A program made the position numbers and the translations under genes. The notes beneath the pieces were generated by a model. It was not told the origin of the DNA. It saw only the letters and a list, made by a program, of their open reading frames with translations, and did no database searches. Shown here one piece after another: positions 25,101-34,681 of a stretch of DNA of 64,000 nucleotides. The first letter of the stretch is position 1, and each line of letters opens with the position of its first letter. Origin of the DNA: Lachnospiraceae bacterium (GTDB lineage: Bacteria; Bacillota; Clostridia; Lachnospirales; Lachnospiraceae); NCBI GenBank assembly GCA_021200995.1, contig JAJQFS010000030.1, positions 62,001 to 126,000 on the forward strand, read 5' to 3'.

Positions 25101-25993
25101 ACCTGCTCCCGTTTTACGGGGTCAACTAAGGCGTCCTTCTTCGCGGGCAGCCGTTTAAACTCCATGGCAGGCAGATACTGCCCCAACTGCTTAAGACTGT
25201 CCAGCGCGCAGAGCTTTTCTAAAAATTCCAGCTCCGACTCCAGCGTATCGGAATACATATAAGGGCCGTCCGGTTCCATGGCCATTTGATAAGCAGCCCG
25301 ATAGCTCTCCACATAGGAAGACAGAAGCCCCCTGATATGCGCAAGCAAAAAAGTCCCCGCGGGGCGATTCGTGAACTCATCCAGATTCTGAAAATCATAA
25401 TCCTGCCGCCGCTCCTTCAGCCATTCTTCTGGGAACGGCATGCTCATGGCCCTCTCGTAAAGCTGATCGATGTAGTCCTCCAGCACAGACTCCCTGCCGG
25501 TATGACAGAGATATTCCACCATATACTGAAAGTCAGGATCCTCTTTGGCGAAATAACGCTCCAGCAGATTATCCTTTACATCCTTGCTCAGAAGTTTGAT
25601 CGTGGCTTCCTCCGCCACCGTAAAATCCGGCTCCAGGCCGATGGCCTCAAAATGGTTGCGCACCAAGTAGAGGCAAAAGCTGTGAACGGTAGTAATCAGA
25701 GCCTGGTGCACCAGCACCGCCTGCCGCTGCAGATGCGCGTCGTTCGGATAGAGGGCAAGCTCGCGCTCGATCGCCTGTCCGATGCGCTCCCGCATGCCGG
25801 CCGCCGCGCTGTTGGTAAAGGTAACGACCAGCAGGCGGTCGATGTCCAGCGGGTTTTCCCTGTCCGTGATCCGCCGGATAATGCGCTCCACCAAGACCGC
25901 CGTCTTGCCGCTGCCGGCCGCCGCGGACACCAGAATATTTTTCTTTTTTGTATCGATCACACGCTGTTGATCGGGAGTATATACGACGCTCAT
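22190..25993 (-). CDS. addA: Helicase-exonuclease AddAB subunit AddA
   Basis: The motor and 3' nuclease subunit of AddAB, which resects double-strand breaks for RecA-dependent repair. The 1267-aa length fits. Walker A is AAAGSGKT (residues 24-31), the UvrD-type helicase motifs include MVDEYQDSN and VMSIHKSKGLEFPVV, and the RecB-family nuclease motif LLDYKTDR lies near the C-terminus. Between about residues 1150 and 1195 is a Ser/Gln-rich insertion that looks unstructured. The start overlaps the addB stop by 4 bases. Confidence 0.97.
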   Translation of the reverse strand: MSVVYTPDQQRVIDTKKKNILVSAAAGSGKTAVLVERIIRRITDRENPLDIDRLLVVTFTNSAAAGMRERIGQAIERELALYPNDAHLQRQAVLVHQALITTVHSFCLYLVRNHFEAIGLEPDFTVAEEATIKLLSKDVKDNLLERYFAKEDPDFQYMVEYLCHTGRESVLEDYIDQLYERAMSMPFPEEWLKERRQDYDFQNLDEFTNRPAGTFLLAHIRGLLSSYVESYRAAYQMAMEPDGPYMYSDTLESELEFLEKLCALDSLKQLGQYLPAMEFKRLPAKKDALVDPVKREQVKERRNEIKANILKLGKDFFGKSPQSMEIENAGAKRALDMLIQVTLDYMEELAKAKRERGYIDYHDMEHMALQILLNSDGEGGFTVTEVAESYRARFEEVMVDEYQDSNLVQEYLVAAVSRDDDRFMVGDVKQSIYKFRLARPELFMEKYHAYAAEDETHVRIDLKQNFRSRPQVLDAVNSVFSHVMTMESGGIAYDEHAALYPGAAYPADDLIVDEELPANVEGDISSEQKDGGYTRGYDRYACECVISCGELPQGLDAKRLEAYTAARKIKELLRDGRVSNEDRSGLRPVTYDDIVLLFRSPSLYEEAYREVFDREHIPLQVVSGSGYFDAKEVQNLVKLLECVENPLSDIPLYGVCISLFGGLTEEDLARVQIYNTKSCLTDQVSLWEKLGDFADACPHDPASGKITALRSAILKYRRQAEYCSVEELLRIILNDFHYREQVRLLPDGDKRATNVELLLERAAQFSTRGQHSLFAFVQYIRELHRQEIDYGEASVTGDHGMVRVMSIHKSKGLEFPVVIVGGIGHSYSMQDRQQLLLIDNDLGLGIDYISPAQRSKNRTLQKNVISLKMERDILAEEERILYVAMTRAKEKLILCGYRKNAEALFRTAPLRADGTCLLSDILSVRSYLDLLLLSYEEDTPIVYELFSANDLVQTEITESVSRAERQENLETWFHALPETEKADIVKENPALEFEYPYQTLTEINGKTSVSELKLAAMEEELGGVEEMFETERVAPCVPEFMKESKGLGGAYVGTAYHRVLELADFTALPMSETEWERFLEEMTAKGRLAEKQRDCVSPRKLSQFGRSEAAGRMSEAAKAGTLRKEQAFFLGVPVSEVGKTCSETVVGSSKSEENGSISPNSDSIMSGQVRQESQVTGNAQTVEKSLRDELVLIQGIIDVFFEEENGIVLLDYKTDRVAAGQELVDKYHTQMQYYTRAIEQALAKKVKEIILYSFYLEEEVPVAITRL

Positions 25994-28900
25994 ACCTTCT
26001 CCTGCAGGATTTCCTTCATTTTATCCAGGGCTTCTGCCTGTTCCATGACAGGAATCCTTCTTTTCTGATAGCCCGGCAGCTTCTCATCATAGCTGCAGCA
26101 GCCCTTGTACGGACAGTAAGTACAGCCCTCCTCATTTCCATGCTCGTAGGGACTGGCCTCGATGTGCCCTTCCCGGATCTGCCGTCCCAGCTCATCCGCC
26201 TTATATTCGGAAAACCGTTCCATCAGTAAAAGATCTTCCTCCGCGCAGACCTTCGACCCACGAGCCGCCTGTCCATCCTTATTGTAAGAAAACGGAATGA
26301 CGTCGGACTGCTTTTCAAAAGTGTGATCCAACAGCCGCACGACCGTATCGTCTTCATTTAAGATACCGCGGGAACGCTGCTCCCGCAGTCGGAGCGTTGG
26401 CAGATCGTCCAGATTCTCCGCTCCCTCCATGTCCACCACCGGATCAGCCACACGATAATAAAACATGGCGGCCGGCCGGATTTTTTTATCCGGATTATGC
26501 TCGGCCAGCTGTTTTGACGCCATATCCAGATAGACTGTCAGCTGCAGTGAAAGGCCGGCATATAAGCTGTCCACGGAAAACTGTTTATTCCCGGACTTAT
26601 AATCGATCACCTTCACGAACACATCCTGATCCTGCCTGGCTACATCCACCCTGTCAATGCGTCCCTCCAGCCGCATGAAAAGCTCTCTGGACGCGTTCCA
26701 TTCGCAGTCCACCGAGAATGGCAGCTCCAGTCCGTAGGTTTCAAACGCGCCGGCCTGCATATGTCTCTGTAATACCTCAACCGTACGCCGCAGAATTCTT
26801 CCCGCGCGGGTCAGGGCATAACCGTTTCTGGCCTTGTCTGTCAAGAGCTCATCCCCATACTGCTCCCTGACCTGCTCCAGCCTGTCGTTTAATTTCTCCT
26901 CGGCAAAGTCAGGCGGGAAGGTACGCCAGTCATACCCCGCATCCTTAAGATCTCTGCCAAAGGCGGACAAAACGTCGTGGAAAATATTTCCCAGATCCAC
27001 ACTCTCCAGAATGTACTCCTTCGGCTCCCGCAAACGCAGTCCGTATTTCAGGAAATGGGCATAGGGACAGGAAGCGAAATTTTCCAGCCGGCTGATGCTG
27101 CCGTAAAGGACACTGCCATAGAGCTTCCTGGCAACCTCAGGCGCAATATGCTCTTTGCCGCCTTCCAAGAATGCCCTTTCAAGATAGCTTTCGACTACTT
27201 CCTCCCCATAATATTCCTTCATCAGAGTTAACAGCTTCAATAAAGAAGCTGTCTCAGACTCATTCAGTCCGTCGCGGACATATTTCTGCAGGTATACCGC
27301 TGTTCGCCCCGGCAGCTCACTCGCATGCTCCGGCTGCTCAAATCCCATCTGTTTGATCCGCAGTTCAGGGAAAAGAGTCTGCACAGTATGTATAAAATAA
27401 GAGGGCCGTATTTCCTGAAGCGCGTTGTCCACCAGGGAGTATGACAGATATAACTGCTCCGACGGCTTCGTCAGCTGCTGATACAGGTAAAAGCGCTGGC
27501 GAAACTGCAGCTGTCTGCGGCTGGGCGCAAGCTCCACGCCCTGTTCCATCAGATATTCTCTCTCCAGGTCAGAGAGCATGCCGCCCCTTACGTTATTGCC
27601 TGGAATATTCACATCATTCACGCCCAACACCAGCAGAATCTTCACCTGGGGCAGTCTGGTTCGCTCCAGATCTCCCACCAGCACCTGGTCAAGTCTGGCC
27701 GGAATAGAGCCGACCCGCAGCTCTTCAAAGCCGGCCCGCAGGATTTTCACAGTCTCCATAAAGGGGAGCAGTTCCTCTCCCATCAGCGCCGCCATCTGGT
27801 CAAACAGAGCCATCAGTTTGCCGAATGCCTGCCGGTATTCCCTGGCACGAACCAGATCATTTTCTTCCTCAAAAGCTGTCTCCATTGCGGCCAGCTTTTT
27901 TTCCGCTTCTGTCCGCGTTAAAAAGTCATACAGAGCTGTCAGCAGCTCTTTCACAGTCGTCTGATGATCCTCCGCGTGACCCTCGTCAGCGATGGAAAGA
28001 ACCGGCTGAAGCTCTGCCATCAGTCTCTCCCTGAGTTCGTTAATTTTGATCAGATCAAAACGGCTGCCCAGACGGATAAAGGGCCGCTCCCACGCCCGCC
28101 TTCCCCGGATGCCGGCCTGATTGAGATATAATTCCAGCAGATCGGACTCCTCACGGGCAATCCCTGACAGGCCGCTTCTTAAATACGTCAGCACCGCCTG
28201 AAAGGAAAAATCCTTTTCCACGAGGTCAAAAAGGCCATTCATAAAAATCAGCAGCGGATTGGAGGACAACCCCGCCGTGGCGTCGACAAAGCAGGGAATA
28301 TCAAGCTGCGCGAAAGCTTCCTCCAGATGATGTCTGTAGGAATCCAGCCCCGCGCAGATAACCGCGATGTCCCGGTATTTCAGTCCCTGCTCCCGCACCA
28401 GGCGGCGCAGGAGGATGGCCGCCTGACGGCTCTCCTGCGCCGGATTTTGCGCATAAGCGATATGAATGTTCTGACACGGGCCGTCATAGGAAGTGTTGTC
28501 ATAGTGGAAAAGATGCCGTTCCAGAAAAGCCAGCTCAGGGGAAGTGAACCGCTTCCCGCTTTTACAGAAGGCATACCGCTCCACCTTTACCTTTGCTGCC
28601 TGCGCCAGTCTCTCCAGCTCCCGGATTGTCTTCGCCGAGGTATAAAAAAGCTGCTGCTCCTGCGTCACCACTGCCGGATCGCAGTCAATGGTCAGAGCCA
28701 CATAGCACCTGGCCGACAAAGACATAATCTGACGAACCAGAGGCAGCTGCACCGGCGTAAAACCGGTAAAGCCGTCCAGCACCACAACACTGTCCCGGAT
28801 GATTTTTGATTCCGACAGCAGGCCTGTGAGCTCCGGATACATGCTCTCCCCGGTGCGGTACTGATGCTCCAATTCACGCAAAAAGGCGGCGTACAGCTTC

Positions 28901-29379
28901 TGAATATCTGTCAGCCTCGCCTGCAGTCCCCGCCTTAAGGCCGCGACTTCGATCAGTTGATTCATCCCATCCGGGGAGATACCATACTGCATAAACTCAG
29001 AAATCAACCCCTTGATCTCTGTCACATAGCCCTGCCTCTCCATCAGTCCGCCGATGGCGGGCAGTTCCTGCGCCATGGAGGCCGCCAGCTTCCTTAAAAT
29101 CAGGTTTTTGCCGGTATCGTCCAGCGCCACCTTCTCCCCGCCGCCCAGTTCTTCCTTCACCTTATAATACAGGCGGCCAAAGCTCAACACGTCCACATTA
29201 AAAAGGGCATGCCCCGGATGCAGCTGCACCATCTGGCGCTGAATCTGCATGGTATACTGATCCGGCACCAGTAATACATATTGCTGCTGCGGATTTTCCC
29301 GTGCTTTTGATATGATATACTGATAGAGGGCAGCGCTCTTGCCACTGCCGCTGCCCCCAAGAATAAACTGCAGACTCAT
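25990..29379 (-). CDS. addB: ATP-dependent nuclease subunit AddB
   Basis: The partner of AddA, a helicase-like protein with a second nuclease domain. The 1129-aa product has an N-terminal Walker A GGSGSGKS (8-15), a nuclease motif VIDYKSGNK, and four cysteines that would hold a [4Fe-4S] cluster: one in ASCPYAHFL and three in CTYCPYKGCC. It heads the addBA operon, divergent from the vitamin B6 kinase gene. Confidence 0.97.
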   Translation of the reverse strand: MSLQFILGGSGSGKSAALYQYIISKARENPQQQYVLLVPDQYTMQIQRQMVQLHPGHALFNVDVLSFGRLYYKVKEELGGGEKVALDDTGKNLILRKLAASMAQELPAIGGLMERQGYVTEIKGLISEFMQYGISPDGMNQLIEVAALRRGLQARLTDIQKLYAAFLRELEHQYRTGESMYPELTGLLSESKIIRDSVVVLDGFTGFTPVQLPLVRQIMSLSARCYVALTIDCDPAVVTQEQQLFYTSAKTIRELERLAQAAKVKVERYAFCKSGKRFTSPELAFLERHLFHYDNTSYDGPCQNIHIAYAQNPAQESRQAAILLRRLVREQGLKYRDIAVICAGLDSYRHHLEEAFAQLDIPCFVDATAGLSSNPLLIFMNGLFDLVEKDFSFQAVLTYLRSGLSGIAREESDLLELYLNQAGIRGRRAWERPFIRLGSRFDLIKINELRERLMAELQPVLSIADEGHAEDHQTTVKELLTALYDFLTRTEAEKKLAAMETAFEEENDLVRAREYRQAFGKLMALFDQMAALMGEELLPFMETVKILRAGFEELRVGSIPARLDQVLVGDLERTRLPQVKILLVLGVNDVNIPGNNVRGGMLSDLEREYLMEQGVELAPSRRQLQFRQRFYLYQQLTKPSEQLYLSYSLVDNALQEIRPSYFIHTVQTLFPELRIKQMGFEQPEHASELPGRTAVYLQKYVRDGLNESETASLLKLLTLMKEYYGEEVVESYLERAFLEGGKEHIAPEVARKLYGSVLYGSISRLENFASCPYAHFLKYGLRLREPKEYILESVDLGNIFHDVLSAFGRDLKDAGYDWRTFPPDFAEEKLNDRLEQVREQYGDELLTDKARNGYALTRAGRILRRTVEVLQRHMQAGAFETYGLELPFSVDCEWNASRELFMRLEGRIDRVDVARQDQDVFVKVIDYKSGNKQFSVDSLYAGLSLQLTVYLDMASKQLAEHNPDKKIRPAAMFYYRVADPVVDMEGAENLDDLPTLRLREQRSRGILNEDDTVVRLLDHTFEKQSDVIPFSYNKDGQAARGSKVCAEEDLLLMERFSEYKADELGRQIREGHIEASPYEHGNEEGCTYCPYKGCCSYDEKLPGYQKRRIPVMEQAEALDKMKEILQEKV

Positions 29380-29665
29380 AAAACCTGAACCTCACTGAGC
29401 GGATGCTTTCCTGATACTGACGAATAAAAATGCCTCTGATACCCGCAGGCCGTGCTTCCCCTTCATCTTATCAATTGTGCTCTCTGTCACGCTCTTTTAT
29501 CTCTTTCATGATTTCCTTGCAATCCAGTATAGCATAAATCCTGAAATTGGGCTATACTGTTTCTGTCATAAATACGAATGTACACCTGAAGGACGTACCT
29601 CGCGTAAGCATTCGATTTCTGACCTTTTGTCCCTTGTGCCATATTATGGAAGCAGGTTGAATCAC

Positions 29666-30604
29666 ATGCCAGTCAAAAATAACACAAAACTCTCAAATAC
29701 ACCTCCGCCCAAAAAGCTCGCCCTCGTCAACGACCTGGCGGGATACGGACGTTGCTCCCTGACAGTGGCCATGCCCATCGTCTCGCAGCTGGGCGTGCAG
29801 TGCTGTCCGGTGCCGACCGCTGTTTTTTCCAACCACACAGGATATCCGGTCTGGCATATGACAGATTACACGAAAGAACTGCCGGATTACCTCGCCGCAT
29901 GGAAGCAGCTTGACTTTTCTTTTGACGGGATTCTGACCGGCTTTCTCGGAAATCAGGCGCAGGCCAACATCATCCGGCAGTTTTTGCGGGATTTTAAAAA
30001 GACAAATACCCTGTATATCCTGGACCCTGCCATGGGCGATCATGGCAAAGCCTACGCCACCTGCGGAAAGGAAATTCAGGAAAGCATGCGCTCCCTGGTG
30101 GCCCTGGCAGACGTCGTCACACCGAACGTGACGGAAGCCTGCCTTTTGACCGACACCCCGTATCGCCCTGATTTTACGAAAAAGGAACTGATACAGATGG
30201 CGGAGAAACTTTTAAAAATGGGGTCAAAACAGGTTGTCATCACCGGTATTCCCTGTAAAGGTTATATCGGTAATCTATGTATGACAGATATGAATGTTCC
30301 GTCTGGCGGAAAGCCTTTGCCTGAAAATGCGCACCGGCAGGAAAAGGAAGCAGCCACCCTCCTGCGCAGCAGAAAGGTCACGCAGTCACGCCATGGCACC
30401 GGCGATATCTTCTCAGCCATCCTGGCCGCGGAACTTTTGAAAGAGACTTCAGACGAAGGGCTTGCTTTCCGGCAGGAAACGCTCACTGCCGCAGTCCGGA
30501 AAGCCGCCGCTTTCGTAAGAAAATGCCTGCTTGTCTCCGACGCCGCGAATGTTCCGGAAACGGAGGGCGTATGTTTCGAGAAGATTTTATATCAGCTGAA
30601 ATGA
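29666..30604 (+). CDS. Pyridoxamine/pyridoxal kinase family protein
   Basis: Phosphorylates a B6 vitamer (ribokinase-like PfkB family, PdxK/PdxY group). Starting at the ATG at 29666 it is 312 aa. Signatures: NDLAGYGRCSLTVAMP for substrate binding, DPAMGDHGKAY in the active-site region, TPNVTEACLL, and the anion-hole block HGTGDIFSAI with the catalytic Asp. The frame is open for a further 63 codons upstream, but those residues are unconserved. The ribosome site is weak. Confidence 0.88.
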   Translation: MPVKNNTKLSNTPPPKKLALVNDLAGYGRCSLTVAMPIVSQLGVQCCPVPTAVFSNHTGYPVWHMTDYTKELPDYLAAWKQLDFSFDGILTGFLGNQAQANIIRQFLRDFKKTNTLYILDPAMGDHGKAYATCGKEIQESMRSLVALADVVTPNVTEACLLTDTPYRPDFTKKELIQMAEKLLKMGSKQVVITGIPCKGYIGNLCMTDMNVPSGGKPLPENAHRQEKEAATLLRSRKVTQSRHGTGDIFSAILAAELLKETSDEGLAFRQETLTAAVRKAAAFVRKCLLVSDAANVPETEGVCFEKILYQLK

Positions 30605-30692
30605 ACGGCGTTTCAGGATTGCCTTCAGGCTCAAAAGTATGTATAATAGCCACAGAGATTTTTAAAAACATTCAGAAAAGAGGTATTTCAAT

Positions 30693-31064
30693 ATGAAAAG
30701 AATTTCCACCACAAACGCACCGGCCGCCATCGGCCCCTACTCCCAGGCTTACATCACCGGCGGTCTGTTATTCACTTCCGGCCAGGTGCCGCTTGATCCC
30801 GAAACCGGAGCCGTAGTCGGCACTACCATCGAGGAGCAGGCCGGGCAGGTCATGAAAAATCTGGGCGCGCTTCTTGAAGCCGCCGGCAGCTCCTATGAGA
30901 AAACTGTCAAGACCACCTGTTTTCTGGCTGACATGGGCGATTTCGCAGCCTTCAATGAAGTTTACGCCGGATACTTTACCGAGAAACCGGCACGCTCCTG
31001 CGTCGCGGTGAAAACTTTACCGAAAAATGTGCTCTGCGAAGTGGAGCTGATCGCGGAGGTATAA
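30693..31064 (+). CDS. ridA: RidA family protein (reactive intermediate imine deaminase)
   Basis: A 123-aa protein of the YjgF/RidA family, which hydrolyses the enamine/imine intermediates released by PLP-dependent dehydratases. The family blocks are NAPAAIGPYSQAY, FTSGQVPLDP and ARSCVAVKTLPKNVLCEVELIA, with the key Arg and Glu present. An AGAGG ribosome site lies upstream. It ends in a bidirectional terminator shared with tex. Confidence 0.94.
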   Translation: MKRISTTNAPAAIGPYSQAYITGGLLFTSGQVPLDPETGAVVGTTIEEQAGQVMKNLGALLEAAGSSYEKTVKTTCFLADMGDFAAFNEVYAGYFTEKPARSCVAVKTLPKNVLCEVELIAEV

Positions 31065-31080
31065 TTTCCAGCCAACTATA

Positions 31081-31124
31081 AAAAGAACCGGTTGATTTCC
31101 CTGCGTGGATTAACCGGTTCTTTT
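31081..31124. terminator. Bidirectional terminator between ridA and tex
   Basis: AAAAGAACCGGTT (31081-31093) is the perfect inverse of AACCGGTTCTTTT (31112-31124), so both strands show a stem followed by T. Confidence 0.92.
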
Positions 31125-31129
31125 ACAGC

Positions 31130-33274
31130 TTACAGCTTCATGGTCAGGCTGATCCGCTTTTTCTGCAGGTCAACGCTCAGCACCTTCACATCCACGACAT
31201 CGCCCACGCTTACTACCTCCAGCGGGTGCTTCACAAACTTTTTGTCCGTGAGCTGGGAAATATGGACCAAGCCGTCCTGGTGCACCCCGATATCCACAAA
31301 CACACCGAAATCGATGACATTGCGGACCGTTCCCTTTAAAATCATGCCCTCTTTTAAATCCTTCATCTCCAGGACGTCGGTACGAAGAATCGGCTTCGGC
31401 AGATCCTCTCGCGGGTCGCGGCCCGGGCTGCACAGCTCTTTGACGATGTCGCGCAGTGTAGGCTCTCCGACTCCGAGTTTTAGTGCCATCTGTTTGTAAT
31501 CCTTAATCAGTATCGACCTTGCGTCCTGCGCGACAAAGTCATTTTTGGTCATGCCCAGAGTCTGCAAAAGCTTTCCCGCCGCCTCATAGCTCTCCGGATG
31601 AATCCCGGTCGCATCGAGCGGTTCCGTGCCGCCGGTAATGCGCATGAAGCCTGCGCACTGCTCAAACGCCTTCGGCCCAAGCTTCGATACCTTTAAAAGC
31701 TCCCTGCGGTTTTGAAAGCGGCCATGCTCCTCCCGGCAGGTGACAATATTCGTGGCAATCGTCTTCGTGATGCCGGAGATATGCTCCATCAGCGGCGCGG
31801 AGGCTGTGTTTAAGTCAACACCGACCCGGTTGACGCAGTCCTCCACCACGCCGTCCAGGGCTTCTCCCAGCTTTTTCTGATTCATATCGTGCTGGTACTG
31901 TCCGACACCGATGGACTTCGGATCAATTTTGACTAACTCCGCCAACGGGTCCTGCACACGGCGGGCAATGGAGGCAGCGCTGCGCTGTCCCACGTCAAAC
32001 TGTGGAAACTCTTCCGTCGCCAGAGCACTCGCAGAATACACCGAGGCACCCGCCTCATTGGTGATCACATAAGACACCTTCTGCGGGATTTCCTTTAATA
32101 TTTCCACAATGATCTGCTCAGACTCCCTGGACGCCGTCCCGTTTCCCACGGAAATCAGGGTGACGCCGTATTTTGCAATCAGCTTTTTCACCGTGTCTTT
32201 CGCCGCGCGGATTTTACTCTCGTTGGTCGGCGCGGTCGGATAAACGACAGCTGTGTCAAGTACCTTGCCCGTCGCATCCACCACTGCCAGCTTGCATCCT
32301 GTACGGAAAGCCGGATCCCAGCCTAAAACCACCTGCCCCGCAATCGGCGGCTGCATCAGAAGCTGCTCCAGATTTTTGCCAAAGACGGAAATAGCGCCGT
32401 CCTCCGCTTTCTCCGTCAGGGCAGATCTGATTTCCCGCTCTATCGCCGGTTTGATCAGACGATTGTACGCGTCCTGTACGGTTGCCTTCAGCACTGGCGT
32501 TGTGTACGGATTCTCCCGCACAATCACCCGTCTTTCCAGATATTGCAGAATTCTCTCTTCAGGAGCCTCAATGCTGACCGATAAAAACTTTTCCTTTTCT
32601 CCGCGGTTTAAGGCAAGAATCCGATGTCCCGCCACCTTTGAAACCGGTTCCGTGAAGTGATAATACATCTCATAGACAGACTGCGCCTTCTCATCCTTCG
32701 CCTCACTGACAATCAGCCCCTCTCGCATGGTCAAATCCCGGATGCGCGTGCGATAATCCGCCTCATCCGAAATCATCTCTGCCAGGATATCGCCGGCTCC
32801 GGCAATAGCCTCCTCCACAGTCAGTACGCCTTTTTCCTCAGAAAGAAAAGCCTTCGCCTCCGCTTCCAGAGGCCGGTTCAGCATCTGCAGCAAAACCAGA
32901 TTGGCGAGCGGCTCCAGGCCCTTCTCCTTTGCAATAGTCGCGCGGGTGCGGCGCTTCGGACGATACGGCCGGTACAGATCCTCGACCGCCACTAAGGTCT
33001 GCGCTTCCTCAATCTGCTTTTTTAACTCCGGCGTCAGCTTCCCCTGCTCCTCAATCGTGGAAAGCACCTGCTGCTTTTTCTCTTCCAGATTGCGCAGATA
33101 ATTCAGCCGCTCTGACAATTTGCGCAGCACCTCATCATTCAAAGAACCCGTCGCTTCCTTGCGGTATCTGGCGATGAAGGGGATGGTATTGCCCTCATCG
33201 ATCAGTTTGACCGCGGCCTCGGCCTGCGATGCGCGAATTTCCAGTTCCTGTGCGAGTGTTTTTATAATGTCCAT
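31130..33274 (-). CDS. tex: Tex family transcription accessory RNA-binding protein
   Basis: Tex binds nucleic acid and influences transcription and stress responses. Starting at 33274 (MDIIKTLAQEL) it is 714 aa. It has the N-terminal helical domain, a YqgF-like RNase H fold (VLGWDPAFRTGCKLAVVD), a helix-hairpin-helix region (VGVDLNTAS, LLKVSKLGPKAFEQ), and a C-terminal S1 RNA-binding domain (GTVRNVIDFGVFVDIG). An ATG at 33307 is an alternative start. Confidence 0.96.
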   Translation of the reverse strand: MDIIKTLAQELEIRASQAEAAVKLIDEGNTIPFIARYRKEATGSLNDEVLRKLSERLNYLRNLEEKKQQVLSTIEEQGKLTPELKKQIEEAQTLVAVEDLYRPYRPKRRTRATIAKEKGLEPLANLVLLQMLNRPLEAEAKAFLSEEKGVLTVEEAIAGAGDILAEMISDEADYRTRIRDLTMREGLIVSEAKDEKAQSVYEMYYHFTEPVSKVAGHRILALNRGEKEKFLSVSIEAPEERILQYLERRVIVRENPYTTPVLKATVQDAYNRLIKPAIEREIRSALTEKAEDGAISVFGKNLEQLLMQPPIAGQVVLGWDPAFRTGCKLAVVDATGKVLDTAVVYPTAPTNESKIRAAKDTVKKLIAKYGVTLISVGNGTASRESEQIIVEILKEIPQKVSYVITNEAGASVYSASALATEEFPQFDVGQRSAASIARRVQDPLAELVKIDPKSIGVGQYQHDMNQKKLGEALDGVVEDCVNRVGVDLNTASAPLMEHISGITKTIATNIVTCREEHGRFQNRRELLKVSKLGPKAFEQCAGFMRITGGTEPLDATGIHPESYEAAGKLLQTLGMTKNDFVAQDARSILIKDYKQMALKLGVGEPTLRDIVKELCSPGRDPREDLPKPILRTDVLEMKDLKEGMILKGTVRNVIDFGVFVDIGVHQDGLVHISQLTDKKFVKHPLEVVSVGDVVDVKVLSVDLQKKRISLTMKL

Positions 33275-33373
33275 TCCTGTAAGTTCCTGTCTCCATTTTG
33301 CTGTCATTCCGTTCTGAAATGGCTTTATTCATGATTAAGGCGCCAAAGGGACACGACCCCATTTGAAAACCAC

Positions 33374-34111
33374 TCAGGCCCCAATGCGTCGATTAACCTC
33401 CAGCTTGTCTAAGATACCATTGGCCGTGACCCCTGGATGCGTGACGTAAATCCTGCAGATTTCATCCACAAAGGAAGGCTCCAGGTTCAGTTCGCCCGCA
33501 ATCCGCGGGATGCTCTTTCCTCTCTTCATGCCACGGAGGATTCTCTCAATCAGACGCAGGAGCTCTCCGGAGGATAATTCTAGCGGGTCAAGCATACTCT
33601 CCGCCGCTATATTCGCCGGAGTTTCTTTTCCTGTTTCCGCGGACTGTCCTACTGGTTCTTCCAGCGCAATTTTTTCCACCCGCCAGGATTTTCCCTCAAT
33701 ATATAAGACTGCCATGGTCAGCTCCAGGCGAAATCGTCTGTGCCCGCAGCCGCCCGGATTTAAGAAAAGCCTGCCATCCACTGTCTCCGCCTGGAACCTG
33801 TGCGTGTGTCCGGAAATCACAATGTCACAGTCCTCCGGGATCACAGCCTTTTTCCTGTCGTGCACCACAAAAAAACGAACCTGCTCAAGCTCCAATTCCA
33901 ACGTTTCCGGGATCTCCTTTGCCCAGTCACCGTCCGCGTTGCCCCGCACCAGATATAATCCTGCATCCCTGCACAGATTTTCCCTGATCTGCTCCACGAT
34001 TCTGAGGCTGCTGACATCACCGGCATGAAGCACCGTGTCCGCCATACGAATCTGTTTAAGGACTTCCTCCCGCAGCACATCATGTGTATCCGAAATCACC
34101 GCGATACGCAT
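33374..34111 (-). CDS. YfcE/MJ0936 family metallophosphodiesterase with C-terminal extension
   Basis: A calcineurin-like phosphoesterase. The metal ligands are all visible: ISDTHD (7-12), LHAGDV, RGNAD, VVHD and SGHTHR. The core (about residues 1-150) matches YfcE. An added C-terminal segment of about 75 residues (from about 170) has a helix-turn-helix look: RGMKRGKSIPRIAGELNLEP then SFVDEICRIY. Typical members lack this part. It lies 4 bases downstream of nrdG. Confidence 0.88.
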   Translation of the reverse strand: MRIAVISDTHDVLREEVLKQIRMADTVLHAGDVSSLRIVEQIRENLCRDAGLYLVRGNADGDWAKEIPETLELELEQVRFFVVHDRKKAVIPEDCDIVISGHTHRFQAETVDGRLFLNPGGCGHRRFRLELTMAVLYIEGKSWRVEKIALEEPVGQSAETGKETPANIAAESMLDPLELSSGELLRLIERILRGMKRGKSIPRIAGELNLEPSFVDEICRIYVTHPGVTANGILDKLEVNRRIGA

Positions 34112-34114
34112 ATC

Positions 34115-34645
34115 CTATTCTCCCCACAGCACAACGCTTCCCTGATCCAGCGTCTTCTTTATATCGATCAGCCGCTGATTCTCCGAGCCTCGGAACAGCA
34201 GGGAGATATTTTTCCGCTCCTGTTTGAATTCCCCGTCCACCAATACGTCGATCAGGGAAAGCATCTCATCCGTAATCTCGCACCGCGCGCGCCCGGTGCC
34301 CTCAGCCCAGCCTGCCAGCTCCTCCAGCTCGTAGCCGCTGTAAGCCCAGATTGTCTTCCCCGGAATCGTCTCCCGCACCTTCCGCAGGAAAGGCAGAAGC
34401 GCCCGCTGGTTGCCCGGCTCAAAGGGCTCGCCGCCGAGCAAAGTCAGACCCGCAATATAATCCGGCGTAAGTGCCTCCAATAACTCCCGCTCCGTATCCG
34501 ATGTATACGACTTCCCATAGTCAAAATTCCAGGTCTCCGGCTGAAAACAGCCCGGACAGTGGTGGGTGCAGCCGGACACAAAGAGTGAAACCCGCACACC
34601 AGGGCCGTCGGCGATATCTGTTTTTTTGATGTTGCAATAATTCAT
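34115..34645 (-). CDS. nrdG: Anaerobic ribonucleoside-triphosphate reductase activating protein
   Basis: A radical-SAM enzyme that installs the glycyl radical in NrdD for oxygen-free deoxynucleotide synthesis. The 176-aa protein has the CTHHCPGC cluster motif (C-x3-C-x2-C) and LLGGEPFEP, the SAM-binding block. An AAAGG site precedes the ATG. The usual nrdD partner is not adjacent; the next genes upstream belong to an AT-richer cassette, which may have separated the pair. Confidence 0.94.
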   Translation of the reverse strand: MNYCNIKKTDIADGPGVRVSLFVSGCTHHCPGCFQPETWNFDYGKSYTSDTERELLEALTPDYIAGLTLLGGEPFEPGNQRALLPFLRKVRETIPGKTIWAYSGYELEELAGWAEGTGRARCEITDEMLSLIDVLVDGEFKQERKNISLLFRGSENQRLIDIKKTLDQGSVVLWGE

Positions 34646-34681
34646 AATTTCAGCCTTTCTCCCATCATTTCATATATGTAC

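Noticed and set aside
25286-26068. Plus-strand open frame of 260 codons opposite addA
   Set aside because: It runs antisense to the well-supported AddA N-terminus; its composition is that of a reversed coding frame and it has no good ribosome site.
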